Assembly (NCBI RefSeq): GCF_007750855.1
Contig: NZ_CP036291.1
Location: 4,340,001 to 4,404,000 of the forward strand
Reading direction: 5' to 3'
Source: Pirellulimonas nuda
Lineage (GTDB): Bacteria > Planctomycetota > Planctomycetia > Pirellulales > Lacipirellulaceae
Length of the DNA: 64,000 nt
The notes beneath the pieces are model-generated. The model worked only from the letters and a program-made list of their open reading frames with translations, made no database searches and had not been told where the DNA came from. Below are positions 39,645-48,721 of the stretch, piece by piece. Each line of letters opens with the position of its first letter. The stretch's first letter is position 1. A program made the position numbers and the translations under genes.

Positions 39645-40109
39645 CTAGCTCCGCATCATTTCCACTACGCGTTTGGCGTTCACCCCTTCGCGTTCGTGCT
39701 TCCGCTCCGGCAGCCGGCGGAAGTCGCCCCGTACGTACTTCAGGGCGTAGCGCTCGTGATCGATCTCCGAACGGGTGCGGTACCCCAACCGTCGCAGCAC
39801 CGGCAGCGGCGGGCACCACCCCTCGATCGCGTGCAGCAACAGAAAGCCGGCGACCGCCGTCGGCAATAAGTACCACTTGCGGTTGACCCCGGCGCCTAGC
39901 GCCAAGCCGATGAGGGTCAACGTTGCCGCGTTGGCCTCAAGCGTGCGCTCAACATCCCACTCGTGATCGAGCTCGTCGAGCCGATCGTTGATCGCTTGTG
40001 GACCAGCCGATGCACACCGCGCGATCTGCCGCTCTGCATTCTGCCGGATCTGCTCATTGATTTCGTCGCATGTGCTCTGCGGGACGCGCTCGACGCTGGA
40101 AGGGATCAT
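39645..40109 (-). CDS. DUF2892 (YgaP-type) membrane protein
   Basis: 154 residues. N-terminal 45 residues polar and helical; two membrane helices at about 58-77 and 80-98; then GWCPPLPVLRRLGYRTRSE, matching the GxCPxxxLLGxRT ending of DUF2892 proteins. Such proteins are short inner-membrane proteins, sometimes fused to rhodanese; no rhodanese is here. It is probably co-transcribed with the DUF2231 gene. Function unknown. Confidence 0.75.
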   Translation of the reverse strand: MIPSSVERVPQSTCDEINEQIRQNAERQIARCASAGPQAINDRLDELDHEWDVERTLEANAATLTLIGLALGAGVNRKWYLLPTAVAGFLLLHAIEGWCPPLPVLRRLGYRTRSEIDHERYALKYVRGDFRRLPERKHEREGVNAKRVVEMMRS

Positions 40110-40506
40110 GGCTTCTTACCTGGGTAGTGGGGTGATTAGGTCGACTGGACCAACCTCTAGTTTCTTAGCAGAGCAAACGCCGCCAATCAGGCGGGTCACC
40201 CACCCGGCCGTAGCAGGGCGTCGCCTCGGGCTGACGAAGGCGCGAAAAGCCAGCCGTCTCGGGCTTAGGGCAACCCCGCCCCGCTGATGCACCTGATCGT
40301 CGCGTGGCGGCGTTTGCTCAACGGGTACGCAAGCAAACGGGGCGCCACAAGGTTCGTAGCACTCGCGAAGCGGCATGTGCTTTGCGTTGCGTGGCAGGCA
40401 TCCCGCTGCGGACGCCGCGCAAACCGTCGCCGGCGGCAGTCGTCCAGCGATCAACCTGAAAGCCGAACAATCGACTTCGGCATTCCAACAACCAACCACT
40501 ACTTCC
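40110..40506. promoter_or_regulatory. Divergent intergenic region before the SDR gene
   Basis: 397 bases. Open frames here on both strands have no protein-like composition. It should carry promoters for the DUF2892-DUF2231 pair (minus) and for the SDR gene (plus). Nothing else recognised. Confidence 0.4.
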
Positions 40507-41376
40507 ATGACCGACCCACGCACTCGCTTTGCCAGTCCCCCATTCTCGGAACAGTCTCAAGAGATGCCCGGATGCACGCAGCGTATGAAGCCCGTCCCCG
40601 ACCACGGCGAGCAAACGTACCGCGGCAGCGGCCGTCTCGAGGGCTGCGTCGCGATCGTCACCGGGGGCGACAGCGGCATCGGCCGCGCGGTGGCGCTGGC
40701 GTTCGCGCGAGAGGGCGCCAGCGTTGTGGTTTCGTATCTTTCGGAAACCGAGGACGCCGAGGCCAGCCTGGCCGACGTACGCGGCGCCGGGGCGGAGGCC
40801 GTCGCCGTGGCGGGCGACTTGCGGGACGAAGCCCAGTGCCAGGACCTGATCGACCAAGCGGTCAGGCGTTTCGGCAAGCTGTCGATACTCGTCAACAACG
40901 CTGCCTATCAGGAGACGAGCGATTCGGTCGAGGGCTTCTCCAGCGAGTCGTTCGACCGCATCTTTAAAACCAATGTCTACGCGCCGTTCTACCTCTCTAA
41001 GGCGGCGCTCCGCCACCTTCAGCCGGGCGATTCGATCATCAACACGGTCTCGATCCAAGGCTACGATCCGGGGGGCTACCTGCTGCCGTACGCGTCGAGC
41101 AAGTCCGCCCTGATCGGCATGACCAAAGCGATGGCCAAGCTGACCATGGAGCAAGGGGTGCGGGTGAACGCCGTGGCCCCAGGGCCGGTGTGGACGCCGT
41201 TTATCCCGGCCTCGATGCCCGGCGAGAAGGTGAAGAACTTCGGCAAAGACACGCTGTTTGGCCGACCCGCTCAACCGGCGGAGCTAGCGCCGCTGTACGT
41301 GTGGTTGGCGTCCGAAGACGCGAGCTACGTCACCGGAGAGGTCTTCGGCGCCACCGGGGGCAGCACCCCGCTCTGA
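40507..41376 (+). CDS. SDR family oxidoreductase (YghA/GsiB-type)
   Basis: 289 residues from ATG 40507. Cofactor motif AIVTGGDSGIGRAVALAFAREG near residue 49; LVNNAAYQ near 132; catalytic NTVSIQGY and YASSKSAL near 181-198; GVRVNAVAPGPVWTPFIPA near 220. The N-terminal 40-residue extension (PGCTQRMKPVPDHGEQTYRGSGRLEG) is typical of the YghA / general-stress SDR subgroup that uses NADP. The substrate is unknown. A PNPOx-like stress protein follows 47 bases downstream, supporting a stress role. Confidence 0.93.
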   Translation: MTDPRTRFASPPFSEQSQEMPGCTQRMKPVPDHGEQTYRGSGRLEGCVAIVTGGDSGIGRAVALAFAREGASVVVSYLSETEDAEASLADVRGAGAEAVAVAGDLRDEAQCQDLIDQAVRRFGKLSILVNNAAYQETSDSVEGFSSESFDRIFKTNVYAPFYLSKAALRHLQPGDSIINTVSIQGYDPGGYLLPYASSKSALIGMTKAMAKLTMEQGVRVNAVAPGPVWTPFIPASMPGEKVKNFGKDTLFGRPAQPAELAPLYVWLASEDASYVTGEVFGATGGSTPL

Positions 41377-41423
41377 GGCAGAGCTTTTAACCGCCGCCTT
41401 ACACATCCATCCTGGAGAAACCC

Positions 41424-41960
41424 ATGTCCGTATCCAACACCAGCGCCGAGAAAAAGATCGACGAGATGTACGATTTGATCGGCGACATCGAGACCGCCTT
41501 GTTCACGACGCGCCGCACGGACGCAGCGCTAGTGACCCGCCCGATGGCGACGCAGAAGCGGGACGCGGTCGCCGACGTATGGTTCGTGACCAACATCGAG
41601 ACGCACAAGGTCGACGAGATCCAGCACAACAGCGAGGTCTGCCTGGGCTACTACGACAGCGGCAGCAAGGAGTGGGTTTCGGTCAGCGGCACGGCCAGCA
41701 TCTGCACCGACCGCATGACGATCCGCAAGCTGCACCAGAGCGACTGGCAGGTGTGGTTTGAGAACGAAGGGGGCGACCGCGACGGCGGGCCCGACGATCC
41801 GCGCCTGGCGCTAATCCTGGTAAACGCCCACACGGTGACCTACATGAAGGCCAAGCACTCGCGGCCGGTGGCCCTGTTCGAGATCGCGCGGGGCTTCGCC
41901 ACGGGCCACACGCCCGACCTCGGCCGCCAGGAGCACCTCTCAGAAAAGGAGCTGGGCTGA
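41424..41960 (+). CDS. Pyridoxamine 5'-phosphate oxidase-like / general stress protein 26 family
   Basis: 178 residues, ATG with a GGAGAA site. Split-barrel flavin-binding fold: DLIGDIETALFTTRRTDAALVTRPMATQ near residue 16, DVWFVTNIETHKVDEIQ near 49, VCLGYYDSGSKEWVSVSGTA near 72 and the C-terminal WxxWF...GG(D)DPRLALILV pattern. This matches the general stress protein 26 group rather than true PdxH. Likely co-transcribed with the SDR gene. Expected to bind FMN, F420 or haem; which one is not visible from sequence. Confidence 0.88.
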   Translation: MSVSNTSAEKKIDEMYDLIGDIETALFTTRRTDAALVTRPMATQKRDAVADVWFVTNIETHKVDEIQHNSEVCLGYYDSGSKEWVSVSGTASICTDRMTIRKLHQSDWQVWFENEGGDRDGGPDDPRLALILVNAHTVTYMKAKHSRPVALFEIARGFATGHTPDLGRQEHLSEKELG

Positions 41961-42001
41961 CGCGCAGAGCGGTTTCCCCCGAGCGGCGGTCGCTAGGCGC
42001 T

Positions 42002-42277
42002 CTACCTCGGCTTGCCGACTTGCGCCCGGCCTGGGCGGGGGAAGCCGATCACTTCGAGCGCCGCGTAGACCTCTTCCAAGGTCTTTTCGCCGAAGTTAGA
42101 GATGCCCAGCAGGTATTCCGGCTGGCACTGCAGCAGGTCGTAGACGGTGAGGATGCCCTTCTCTTCCAAGCAGTTGGTGGTGCGAACGGCGAGGCCGATC
42201 TCCGCGGTGCTCATCTCGAGACGCTCGTTGAGCTGGTCGCTGTGCAGTTGAGCGTGGTTCAGAGGGATGCGGGGCAT
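42002..42277 (-). CDS. Stand-alone RNA polymerase alpha-CTD-like protein
   Basis: 91 residues from ATG 42277, preceded by AAGGAAGGAG at ideal spacing. Residues 24-82 (IGLAVRTTNCLEEKGILTVYDLL, then LGISNFGEKTLEEVYAAL) match the alpha C-terminal domain, with the two helix-hairpin elements that bind UP-element DNA and activators. There is no N-terminal alpha dimer domain. Known stand-alone alpha-CTD proteins occur in several phyla but their job is unclear; competition with RNA polymerase for UP elements or partner proteins is an inference. The frame upstream of this Met is not protein-like. Confidence 0.9.
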   Translation of the reverse strand: MPRIPLNHAQLHSDQLNERLEMSTAEIGLAVRTTNCLEEKGILTVYDLLQCQPEYLLGISNFGEKTLEEVYAALEVIGFPRPGRAQVGKPR

Positions 42278-42554
42278 CTTTGACTCCTTCCTTGGGTCGG
42301 TGAAAGCGGTCCAGATCGCTGGGGCGGAGTATACCGTCAGATTGGGGTTGCGGAGCAAGATTCTCGACAGATTTTCCACGTGCTAGCAGGCATGAGGGAC
42401 CGCCAAGAGCGCCACGGCGCGCCAAGACGGACAGAAGAAGCCAAGCCGAGAATACGGGATCGGAACAGCTAATAGCGCGAAATAGTTTGCGTGCTGTTCT
42501 TGGCGTCTTGCTGGTTCCTTACGTCGGACCTGCCTATCGGCGTATATTCATCCG

Positions 42555-44828
42555 ATGCCGAGCACGAAGCTTACCGAGGGGCTTAACGCCGCCCAGGCCG
42601 AGGCGGTGCTGCACGTCGATGGTCCGCTGCTGATTCTGGCGGGGCCCGGGAGCGGTAAGACGCGTGTGGTGACCCACCGCATCGCCCACCTGCTGGAGCA
42701 GGGGGTCCCCGCCCACGCCATTTTGGCGCTCACGTTCACCAACAAGGCTGCCGAAGAGATGCGGCGCCGGGTCGGAACGCTGGCGCCGGGGCAGCGGGTA
42801 TGGCTGAGCACGTTCCACCGCTTCGGCGCCAAGCTGCTACGCAAGTACGGCGACTACGTGGGGCTCAGCCCCAACTTCACGATCTACGACGCCGGCGACG
42901 CGCGGAAGACGCTCAAACGCGTGATCGAGGCCCAGCGGCTGCAGACCGGGGGCTACACCGCCGACCGCATTGGCCACGCCATCAGCGACGCCAAGAACAA
43001 GCTGATCACCGCGGACAAGTTCAAGGCGACCAGCGGGAGACCGATCTCCCACGTGGTGGCCGAGGCCTACCCCGCCTACCAGCGGAAGCTGATCGAGTCG
43101 GACGCGGTCGACTTCGACGACCTGCTGCTGCACGTCGCCCAGATGCTGCACGACAACCCAGAGCTGCGCCGCGAGCTCGACCGGCAGTTCCGCTACGTGC
43201 TAGTAGACGAGTACCAGGACACCAACCGGGCGCAGTACGTGATCCTGCGTGCGCTGTCGGTCGACTACCCCAACCTGGCCGCGACCGGCGACCCCGACCA
43301 GTCGATCTACGGCTGGCGTGGCGCAGACATCAAGAACATCCTGGAGTTCGAGCGCGACTACCCCAACGTCAAGGTAGTGCGGCTGGAGCAGAACTACCGC
43401 AGCACGGGGCTGATCCTACAGGCGGCCGACGAGTTGATCGCCCACAACACCCAGCGGAAGCAGAAGCGGCTGTTCACGGAGAAGGGCCCCGGCGCCCCCG
43501 TGCGGCTGGCGGTGTACGGCGATCAGGACAAGGAAGCCTCCGGCATCGCCCGGCAGATCCGCGAAGCGATCGACTCCGGCGAGCGGCGCGCCAGCGACTT
43601 CGCCATCTTCTACCGCATCAACGCCCTGTCGAGGTCGATCGAGCGGGCGCTGCGCGAGGCCCGGGTGCCGTTCCAGATGGTGCGGGGGCAGGAGTTCTTC
43701 CAGCGGAAAGAGATCAAAGACGTGCTGGCCTACTGCCAGTTGGCCGCCAACCCGCGCGACGACGTGGCGTTCGAGAGGACGGTGAACACGCCGGCACGGG
43801 GCATCGGCAAGAAGACGATCGACGCTCTGGCGGAGCACGCCTACCGCACCGGCTCGCCGATGCTTGAGGCGGCCCGCCACGCGGACGCCACGGGCCTTCC
43901 CGCCCGTACGGCGAAGAAGGTGCAGGCGTTTGTAGAGATCATCGACGACGTCACCCGGGCGGTAACCGGCTCCGTGGAAGAGCTGCTGGGGGTGGTCCTC
44001 GACCGCACCGATTACCTCGAGAAACTCAAGGCCACCGGCGACGAGGAAGACCAGAACCGCATCGAGAACATCCAGGAGCTTCTGACCGACGCCCGGCAGT
44101 TTGACGAGCAGTCGGACGAGGGGGGGCTCGAGGAGTACCTCGAACGCGCCTGGCTGGTGAACGAGACCGACAACTGGGAGAACGACGCCGACAAGGTGAC
44201 CATGATGACGCTGCACGCCGCCAAGGGGCTGGAGTTCCCCGTGGCGTACATCGTGGCGCTCGAAGACGGCATCCTGCCTCACGAGCGGAGCTTGCAAGAC
44301 CCCAACCAGCTAGAAGAAGAACGCCGGCTGGCGTTCGTGGGCATCACCCGGGCGATGCAGAACCTGCAGCTCAGCTACGTGGCCCGACGCGACTACCGCG
44401 GGCAACGGCGGATCGCCATCCCCAGCAGCTTCCTGATGGAGATGCCGCGGGGCCAGATGGACGTGGTGCGTGAAGAGGTCGAGGTGCAGCTCGATACGTG
44501 GGACGCCGATCCCTGGGACGCCGAAGAACTGGAGGAGTGGCGGCAAGAGCCACCCCCGGCGCCCGCCAAGCGGCTGCCGGTCGATATCGCGGGGCTGATG
44601 ACCACCGCGGCGGCCTTGGCGGATGACTCGGCGGAAAAGGCCCTGCCGCGGGTGTCGCCGGAGGTTTTCCGGCAAGGGATGGTGGTGGTCCACCCCGAGT
44701 TCGGCCCCGGGAAGATCGTGGCGCTCAGCGGTTCTGGCAAGGGACGCAAGGCGACCATCCGCTTCGCCAAGGCGGGCGAACGACGCTTCGTGCTGGCCCA
44801 CAGCCCGGTGCGGCCCGCGCAGGGGTAG
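42555..44828 (+). CDS. pcrA: ATP-dependent DNA helicase, UvrD/PcrA type
   Basis: 757 residues, usual for PcrA/UvrD. SF1A motifs in order: Q-motif LNAAQAEAV near 10, Walker A AGPGSGKTRVVTHRI near 28, VLVDEYQDTNRAQY near 216, TGDPDQSIYGWRGA near 245, LEQNYRST near 277, TLHAAKGLEFPVAYIVALEDG near 552 and AFVGITRAMQNLQLSYV near 593. The C-terminal PEFGPGKIVALSGSGKGRKA is the Tudor-like domain that contacts RNA polymerase in PcrA. Role: DNA repair and clearing of stalled transcription or replication complexes. A TTG-rich word repeat region lies upstream (42391-42540). Confidence 0.96.
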   Translation: MPSTKLTEGLNAAQAEAVLHVDGPLLILAGPGSGKTRVVTHRIAHLLEQGVPAHAILALTFTNKAAEEMRRRVGTLAPGQRVWLSTFHRFGAKLLRKYGDYVGLSPNFTIYDAGDARKTLKRVIEAQRLQTGGYTADRIGHAISDAKNKLITADKFKATSGRPISHVVAEAYPAYQRKLIESDAVDFDDLLLHVAQMLHDNPELRRELDRQFRYVLVDEYQDTNRAQYVILRALSVDYPNLAATGDPDQSIYGWRGADIKNILEFERDYPNVKVVRLEQNYRSTGLILQAADELIAHNTQRKQKRLFTEKGPGAPVRLAVYGDQDKEASGIARQIREAIDSGERRASDFAIFYRINALSRSIERALREARVPFQMVRGQEFFQRKEIKDVLAYCQLAANPRDDVAFERTVNTPARGIGKKTIDALAEHAYRTGSPMLEAARHADATGLPARTAKKVQAFVEIIDDVTRAVTGSVEELLGVVLDRTDYLEKLKATGDEEDQNRIENIQELLTDARQFDEQSDEGGLEEYLERAWLVNETDNWENDADKVTMMTLHAAKGLEFPVAYIVALEDGILPHERSLQDPNQLEEERRLAFVGITRAMQNLQLSYVARRDYRGQRRIAIPSSFLMEMPRGQMDVVREEVEVQLDTWDADPWDAEELEEWRQEPPPAPAKRLPVDIAGLMTTAAALADDSAEKALPRVSPEVFRQGMVVVHPEFGPGKIVALSGSGKGRKATIRFAKAGERRFVLAHSPVRPAQG

Positions 44829-44964
44829 AGTTTTCTCTCGCAGGGGCGCGGAGGCGCTGAGAGAACTTTCCGAGTAGGATAGGCGACTCACCGAGTCGTC
44901 CTCTCCGCGTCTTTGCGCCTCCGCGAGAGATCTTAGCCTCTTGGCGCCTAACCCTCCGACCCCT

Positions 44965-46077
44965 ATGCAATTCGTCTTCTGTACCTGCCAGCCCGGCGCC
45001 GAGGGGGCCCTCAAGCGCGAGGTTGCCCACCGCGCTTCAGAGTGGCGGTTCGCCTACTCGCAGAGCGGGCTGGTCACCTTCAAACTGCCCGAGCCGACCA
45101 CGATCGAGGCGTTTGCCGCGCCCCGGCTGGTCTTCGCGCGCACGCTGGGGCTGTCGGCGGCACAAGTGAAGCCCGAGAGCGGCGCAACCAGCAGCAGCCG
45201 ACCTACGGTCGGCGAGTCACTCGACCCAATGACCCAAGCCCTCTGGGAGACCCCAGGGCTCCGTGAACTAGCTCAAGCAGCGACAACGCTGCACGTGTGG
45301 ACCCGCGACCCGGGCGTGCCAGGGGACCGCGGCTACGAGCCGGGGCAGACCGACACCGACCTCGAGACCCGCCAAGCCATCCTCGACTCGGCGCCGGAGG
45401 GAAACACGCTGGGCCGCGGCCTGCAGACCGGGGGTGTGGTGATGGATGTCATCCGGATGGCGCCCGGGTGGTGGTGGGTCGGTTGCCACAGGGCCGCCGC
45501 GCGGTACGAGCGCTGGCCGGGGGGAACGCCCCCGCTGGACACCCCAGAGGCGATGATCTCTCGGGCGTACCTGAAGATCGCTGAGGCGCTGCGATGGTCG
45601 GCCCTTCCGGCCGAGGCCGGCGACCAGTGGGTTGAACTAGGGGCTTCTCCCGGCGGGGCGAGCCAGGCGCTGCTGGACCGCGGGATGAAGGTGATCGGCG
45701 TTGATCCGGCGGTGGTCGACCCGTCGCTGGAAGAGAACCCCAACTTCCGCCACCTCCGCCGCCGCGTGATGGACGCCCCGCGGCGCGACTTTATCGGCTG
45801 CCGGTGGCTGGCCGCCGACCTGAACGTAGCGCCGCGCTACACGCTGGACGCGGTCGAGGCGCTCGTCGCCCGCCCCGACTCTACCATCCGCGGCATGCTG
45901 CTGACGCTCAAGCTGGCCGATTGGGAGCTGGCCGCCCCCGAAAAGCTAAGCGAGTACGCCCAGCGCGTGCAGGGCTGGGGCTTCCGCGACGTCCGCTTCC
46001 GCCAACTCGCCCACAACCGGCAAGAGCTGTGCATGGCGGCGCTCAAGAGCCGCTCGCAGCGGCGATTGCGAAGGTAG
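44965..46077 (+). CDS. RlmM-like 23S rRNA 2'-O-methyltransferase
   Basis: 370 residues from ATG 44965. The N-terminal FCTCQPGAEGALKREVAHR is a THUMP-related pattern as in RlmM; the C-terminal Rossmann-like domain has WVELGASPGGASQALLDRG near 222 (SAM site), VIGVDPAVVDP near 242, WLAADLNVAP near 281 and MLLTLKLADWEL near 308, giving the K-D-K-E arrangement of RrmJ-type 2'-O-methyltransferases. RlmM modifies C2498 of E. coli 23S rRNA; the planctomycete target is inferred. A TTG at 44941 is an alternative start. It follows the helicase after 136 bases of degenerate CGCGGAGGCGC words. Confidence 0.85.
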   Translation: MQFVFCTCQPGAEGALKREVAHRASEWRFAYSQSGLVTFKLPEPTTIEAFAAPRLVFARTLGLSAAQVKPESGATSSSRPTVGESLDPMTQALWETPGLRELAQAATTLHVWTRDPGVPGDRGYEPGQTDTDLETRQAILDSAPEGNTLGRGLQTGGVVMDVIRMAPGWWWVGCHRAAARYERWPGGTPPLDTPEAMISRAYLKIAEALRWSALPAEAGDQWVELGASPGGASQALLDRGMKVIGVDPAVVDPSLEENPNFRHLRRRVMDAPRRDFIGCRWLAADLNVAPRYTLDAVEALVARPDSTIRGMLLTLKLADWELAAPEKLSEYAQRVQGWGFRDVRFRQLAHNRQELCMAALKSRSQRRLRR

Positions 46078-46241
46078 TTGACGGACGGTTTAGCCACGAA
46101 GGACACCAAAGATCACGAAGGTTTGCGACGGAAGCCGTTAAGAAGTTGGCGGCGCCGCCTGCACTTTCTTTGCTTTAGGCTTTGATCGCATCTTCAACTC
46201 AAGCGTCGTCCGTCCTTGGTGCTCCTTGGCGACCTTGGTGG

Positions 46242-47201
46242 TTAGCCGTCGCCGTTCTTCCGGAAGACGGTGCCGTGGTCGACGACGCTCATTCCGAGGA
46301 ACTTGCTCAGGCCGATCGCCGCGGCGTTGCCGTCTTCGATCTGCGCCTCGACCAGCGCGTAGCCGCGTTTGCGGAGCACGGCGTAGGTCTCGCTCAGCAA
46401 ATAGGTGGCGAGCCCTTGGCGGTGCAGGGTCGGGGCGACCCACAGGTCGAACACCCCCGCGGTGCGTAGGCCCCAACTGCTGGCGAGCGGCTCGACGTCC
46501 CAGATCGACACCGAGGCCTGGATGGCGCCGCCGCGCTTCTCGGTCAGCGTGAACCGCGTGCGGTCGAGGCCGGCCATCACGCAGGCTTCCCACCAGTTGG
46601 TCGATTTCGGGGCGTCGATCGTGTCGAAGTTCAGCTCGCGGCGCAACTGCCTCTGCGTGCGGGTGACGGGGGGGCGGAACCTCGCCAGGTCGCGCTGAAG
46701 CACCACCAGCCGGCGGTGGGCCTGGTAACCGCTGCGGATATAGAGGTCGGCCTGGCGGTGGTCGCTGTCTAGCACGCCGGGCGCTTGGCTGCCGCCGATC
46801 AGGCCCAGGTAGAAGCCGCTGAGCGCCCCCGCGCCCCCGCCCAGGAAGCACGTCGCGCCGTGGCCGCGGAGGTATTCTTCGCTGGCGCGCAACAGGTCGT
46901 CTTCGAGGTGGGGGTCGGCCACGCCGGCGTGCGTCATCACCAAGTGGGTGATGCCGAGCGACGTGTCGAGTTCGGCCCCCCCCTGCAAAGGACCGAAACC
47001 GGCGTGTGCGAACCCGATCGGCCGGCCGTCCTGCAGGGCGACCACCAAGCCGTCACGGTCGAAATACGGCTTGCTAAAGACCGACATCTCCAGCATGGCG
47101 GTCGACACCGGGTGCATCCGCCCGCGTTCCGGGGGCTGGCTACGCCACACCTCGGCAAGGTGGGGCGGGTCGGTGTTGCGGAAGGGTCGCAGTTCAATCA
47201 A
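46242..47201 (-). CDS. GNAT family N-acetyltransferase (two GNAT-like halves)
   Basis: 319 residues from a TTG start (LIELRPFRNTDPPHLAEVW). The N-terminal half has a degenerate GNAT fold (VVALQDGRPIGFAHAGFGP, ending GGGAGALSGFYLGLIGGSQAPG); the C-terminal half is a clear GNAT domain with FDLWVAPTLHRQGLATYLLSE near 265, where QGLATYLL contacts acetyl-CoA, and EAQIEDGNAAAIGLSKFLGM. Substrate unknown. The open frame continues about 30 codons upstream without protein-like content. It is downstream of the Rieske and acyltransferase genes and may share their transcript. Confidence 0.82.
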   Translation of the reverse strand: MIELRPFRNTDPPHLAEVWRSQPPERGRMHPVSTAMLEMSVFSKPYFDRDGLVVALQDGRPIGFAHAGFGPLQGGAELDTSLGITHLVMTHAGVADPHLEDDLLRASEEYLRGHGATCFLGGGAGALSGFYLGLIGGSQAPGVLDSDHRQADLYIRSGYQAHRRLVVLQRDLARFRPPVTRTQRQLRRELNFDTIDAPKSTNWWEACVMAGLDRTRFTLTEKRGGAIQASVSIWDVEPLASSWGLRTAGVFDLWVAPTLHRQGLATYLLSETYAVLRKRGYALVEAQIEDGNAAAIGLSKFLGMSVVDHGTVFRKNGDG

Positions 47202-47265
47202 GAGGGTTCGCGGCCTCCGCGGGCGGGCGCCGGTCGCACCGCGGGGGGATCGCGGGGACGGCGGA

Positions 47266-47607
47266 TCATTGGGAGCTACACGACACAGCCCCAACCGACA
47301 CCCAAATCCTATCGCCCGCGATGCGGGTCGGAAAGACGCGCTGGCGGATTGTCTGGCTCAGCACCTGCCGCCCCGTGGCGGGGTCATACTGCCAGCCGTG
47401 CCAGGGGCAGGTCAGGCGGCACCCGTCCGCTTCGCGGGAAAGGACGCCCCTGCCCAGCGGACCTCCCTGATGGGCGCAGACCCCGTCGATCGCGAAGATC
47501 TGCCCCGCGACGTTCGCCAACGCCACCACTTCGGTGCCGACAATCACCTCGATCACCTGCCCGGGCGAAAGCTCCGTAAGCGCCGCTACGTCGTGCCATT
47601 CAGCCAT
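47266..47607 (-). CDS. Rieske 2Fe-2S ferredoxin-like protein
   Basis: 113 residues. Rieske ligands are visible as CAHQGGPLGRG near residue 44 and CPWHGWQYDP near 67 (C-x-H ... C-x2-H), the spacing of NirD / aromatic dioxygenase ferredoxins. It is a soluble electron carrier with no signal peptide. The ATG overlaps the 3' end of the acyltransferase gene by 8 bases. Its electron donor and acceptor are not encoded nearby. Confidence 0.93.
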   Translation of the reverse strand: MAEWHDVAALTELSPGQVIEVIVGTEVVALANVAGQIFAIDGVCAHQGGPLGRGVLSREADGCRLTCPWHGWQYDPATGRQVLSQTIRQRVFPTRIAGDRIWVSVGAVSCSSQ

Positions 47608-48550
47608 GGGAGGCCCCCGCTTGGGCCCGTTTGGCCAGCCGTGCGGCCGCCCTGGGGGGCGGTTCTCCTTTCCACCGACGGTGGACCCACCAGTACTGCT
47701 CGGGGGCCCGCCGGATCATCGCCTCGAGCCGCTCGGTGAACCACTCGGTGAACGAAGCGGCGTCTCCCAGTTCGAAACCATCCGCCTGGGGGTCCGCCAC
47801 GCCCGCCAACTCTACCGTGTACCGCAATGGCGCCCCGCGGCGGCGGGAGGTCATCACCAGCGTGGGGGCCTGGTAGCCAAGCGAAAACAGCGCCACCGCC
47901 TTGTGGGTCGAGGCGGGTTTGCCAAAAAAGTTCACCCAGCACCCCCGCGGGCCGGCGTGCTGGTCTCCCAGCAGCGCCACCACCCCGCCGGACGCCATCA
48001 GCCGGTCGATGTCTCCCGAACTGCCGTCCTTGGGCAGGATGTGCTGCCCCGTGCGGCCGCGGAAGCGGTTGATCCAGCGGTCGACGTACCGGTTGTCGAG
48101 CCTGCGCGCCACCGTGTGGGTCGGAAATCCGAACAGCCCGAGCAGGTAGCCGCCGAGCTCGAAATTGCCGTAGTGGCCGGAAATAATGACCTTCGGCCTC
48201 GGCAGCAGCATCAGATCGACGATCGCCCGCTCGTCCCCGATCTGGGTGACGCTCTTCCAATTGCTGCGGTGGACCTTCCGCGGCGCGTGGGCGATCTCGG
48301 CCACCATCAGGAATAGGTGGCGCCAGACCTGACGGGTCATCCTGTCGATCTGGGCCTCGCTGGCCGCCGGGAAGGCGATCTTGAGGTTCTCGCGCACCAC
48401 CCGCCGGCGCAGGCGGATGACCCGGTCGAACAGCCACGCCAGCCCGGCGGCGCCACGGTCGCACAAGCCAAGCGGCAGGGCTTGGATCGTCGCCACGAAC
48501 ACCCGCAGTGCGGCGTAGGCGGCGAAGTCGGCGGCGTTGCGGGGGCCCAT
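47600..48550 (-). CDS. Lysophospholipid acyltransferase family protein (LpxL/HtrB-like)
   Basis: 316 residues from ATG 48550 (MGPRNAADFAAYAALRVF). N-terminal hydrophobic anchor (residues 10-35), then RRVVRENLKIAFP, a mark of the LpxL group, PKVIISGHYGNFELGGYLL near 138 with the H-x4-E catalytic pair, GDQHAGPRGCWVNFFGKPA near 211 and EQYWWVHRRWKGEP near the C-terminus. Role: secondary acylation of lipid A or a related glycolipid at the inner membrane. No other lipid A genes are in view. It overlaps the Rieske gene and is divergent from trmL. Confidence 0.93.
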   Translation of the reverse strand: MGPRNAADFAAYAALRVFVATIQALPLGLCDRGAAGLAWLFDRVIRLRRRVVRENLKIAFPAASEAQIDRMTRQVWRHLFLMVAEIAHAPRKVHRSNWKSVTQIGDERAIVDLMLLPRPKVIISGHYGNFELGGYLLGLFGFPTHTVARRLDNRYVDRWINRFRGRTGQHILPKDGSSGDIDRLMASGGVVALLGDQHAGPRGCWVNFFGKPASTHKAVALFSLGYQAPTLVMTSRRRGAPLRYTVELAGVADPQADGFELGDAASFTEWFTERLEAMIRRAPEQYWWVHRRWKGEPPPRAAARLAKRAQAGASHG

Positions 48551-48721
48551 GGGAGTCTTCCAGATTCGAGCGGCTAGGTCGGCGTCTCCCCCGGCCGGCC
48601 ACGTGGCCGGGGCTCGCATCGGCGCCCGACGCGCCCCGCTGCGAGGGCCGTGATTTCTTCCAACGGCGCCGCAGGGTATCCTAGCGGCCCCCCCCATCCC
48701 GCTCCAGGCAAATGGTGCAAC

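Noticed and set aside
40116-40523. 135-codon minus-strand frame in the SDR upstream region
   Set aside because: No protein-like pattern or ribosome site; treated as non-coding.
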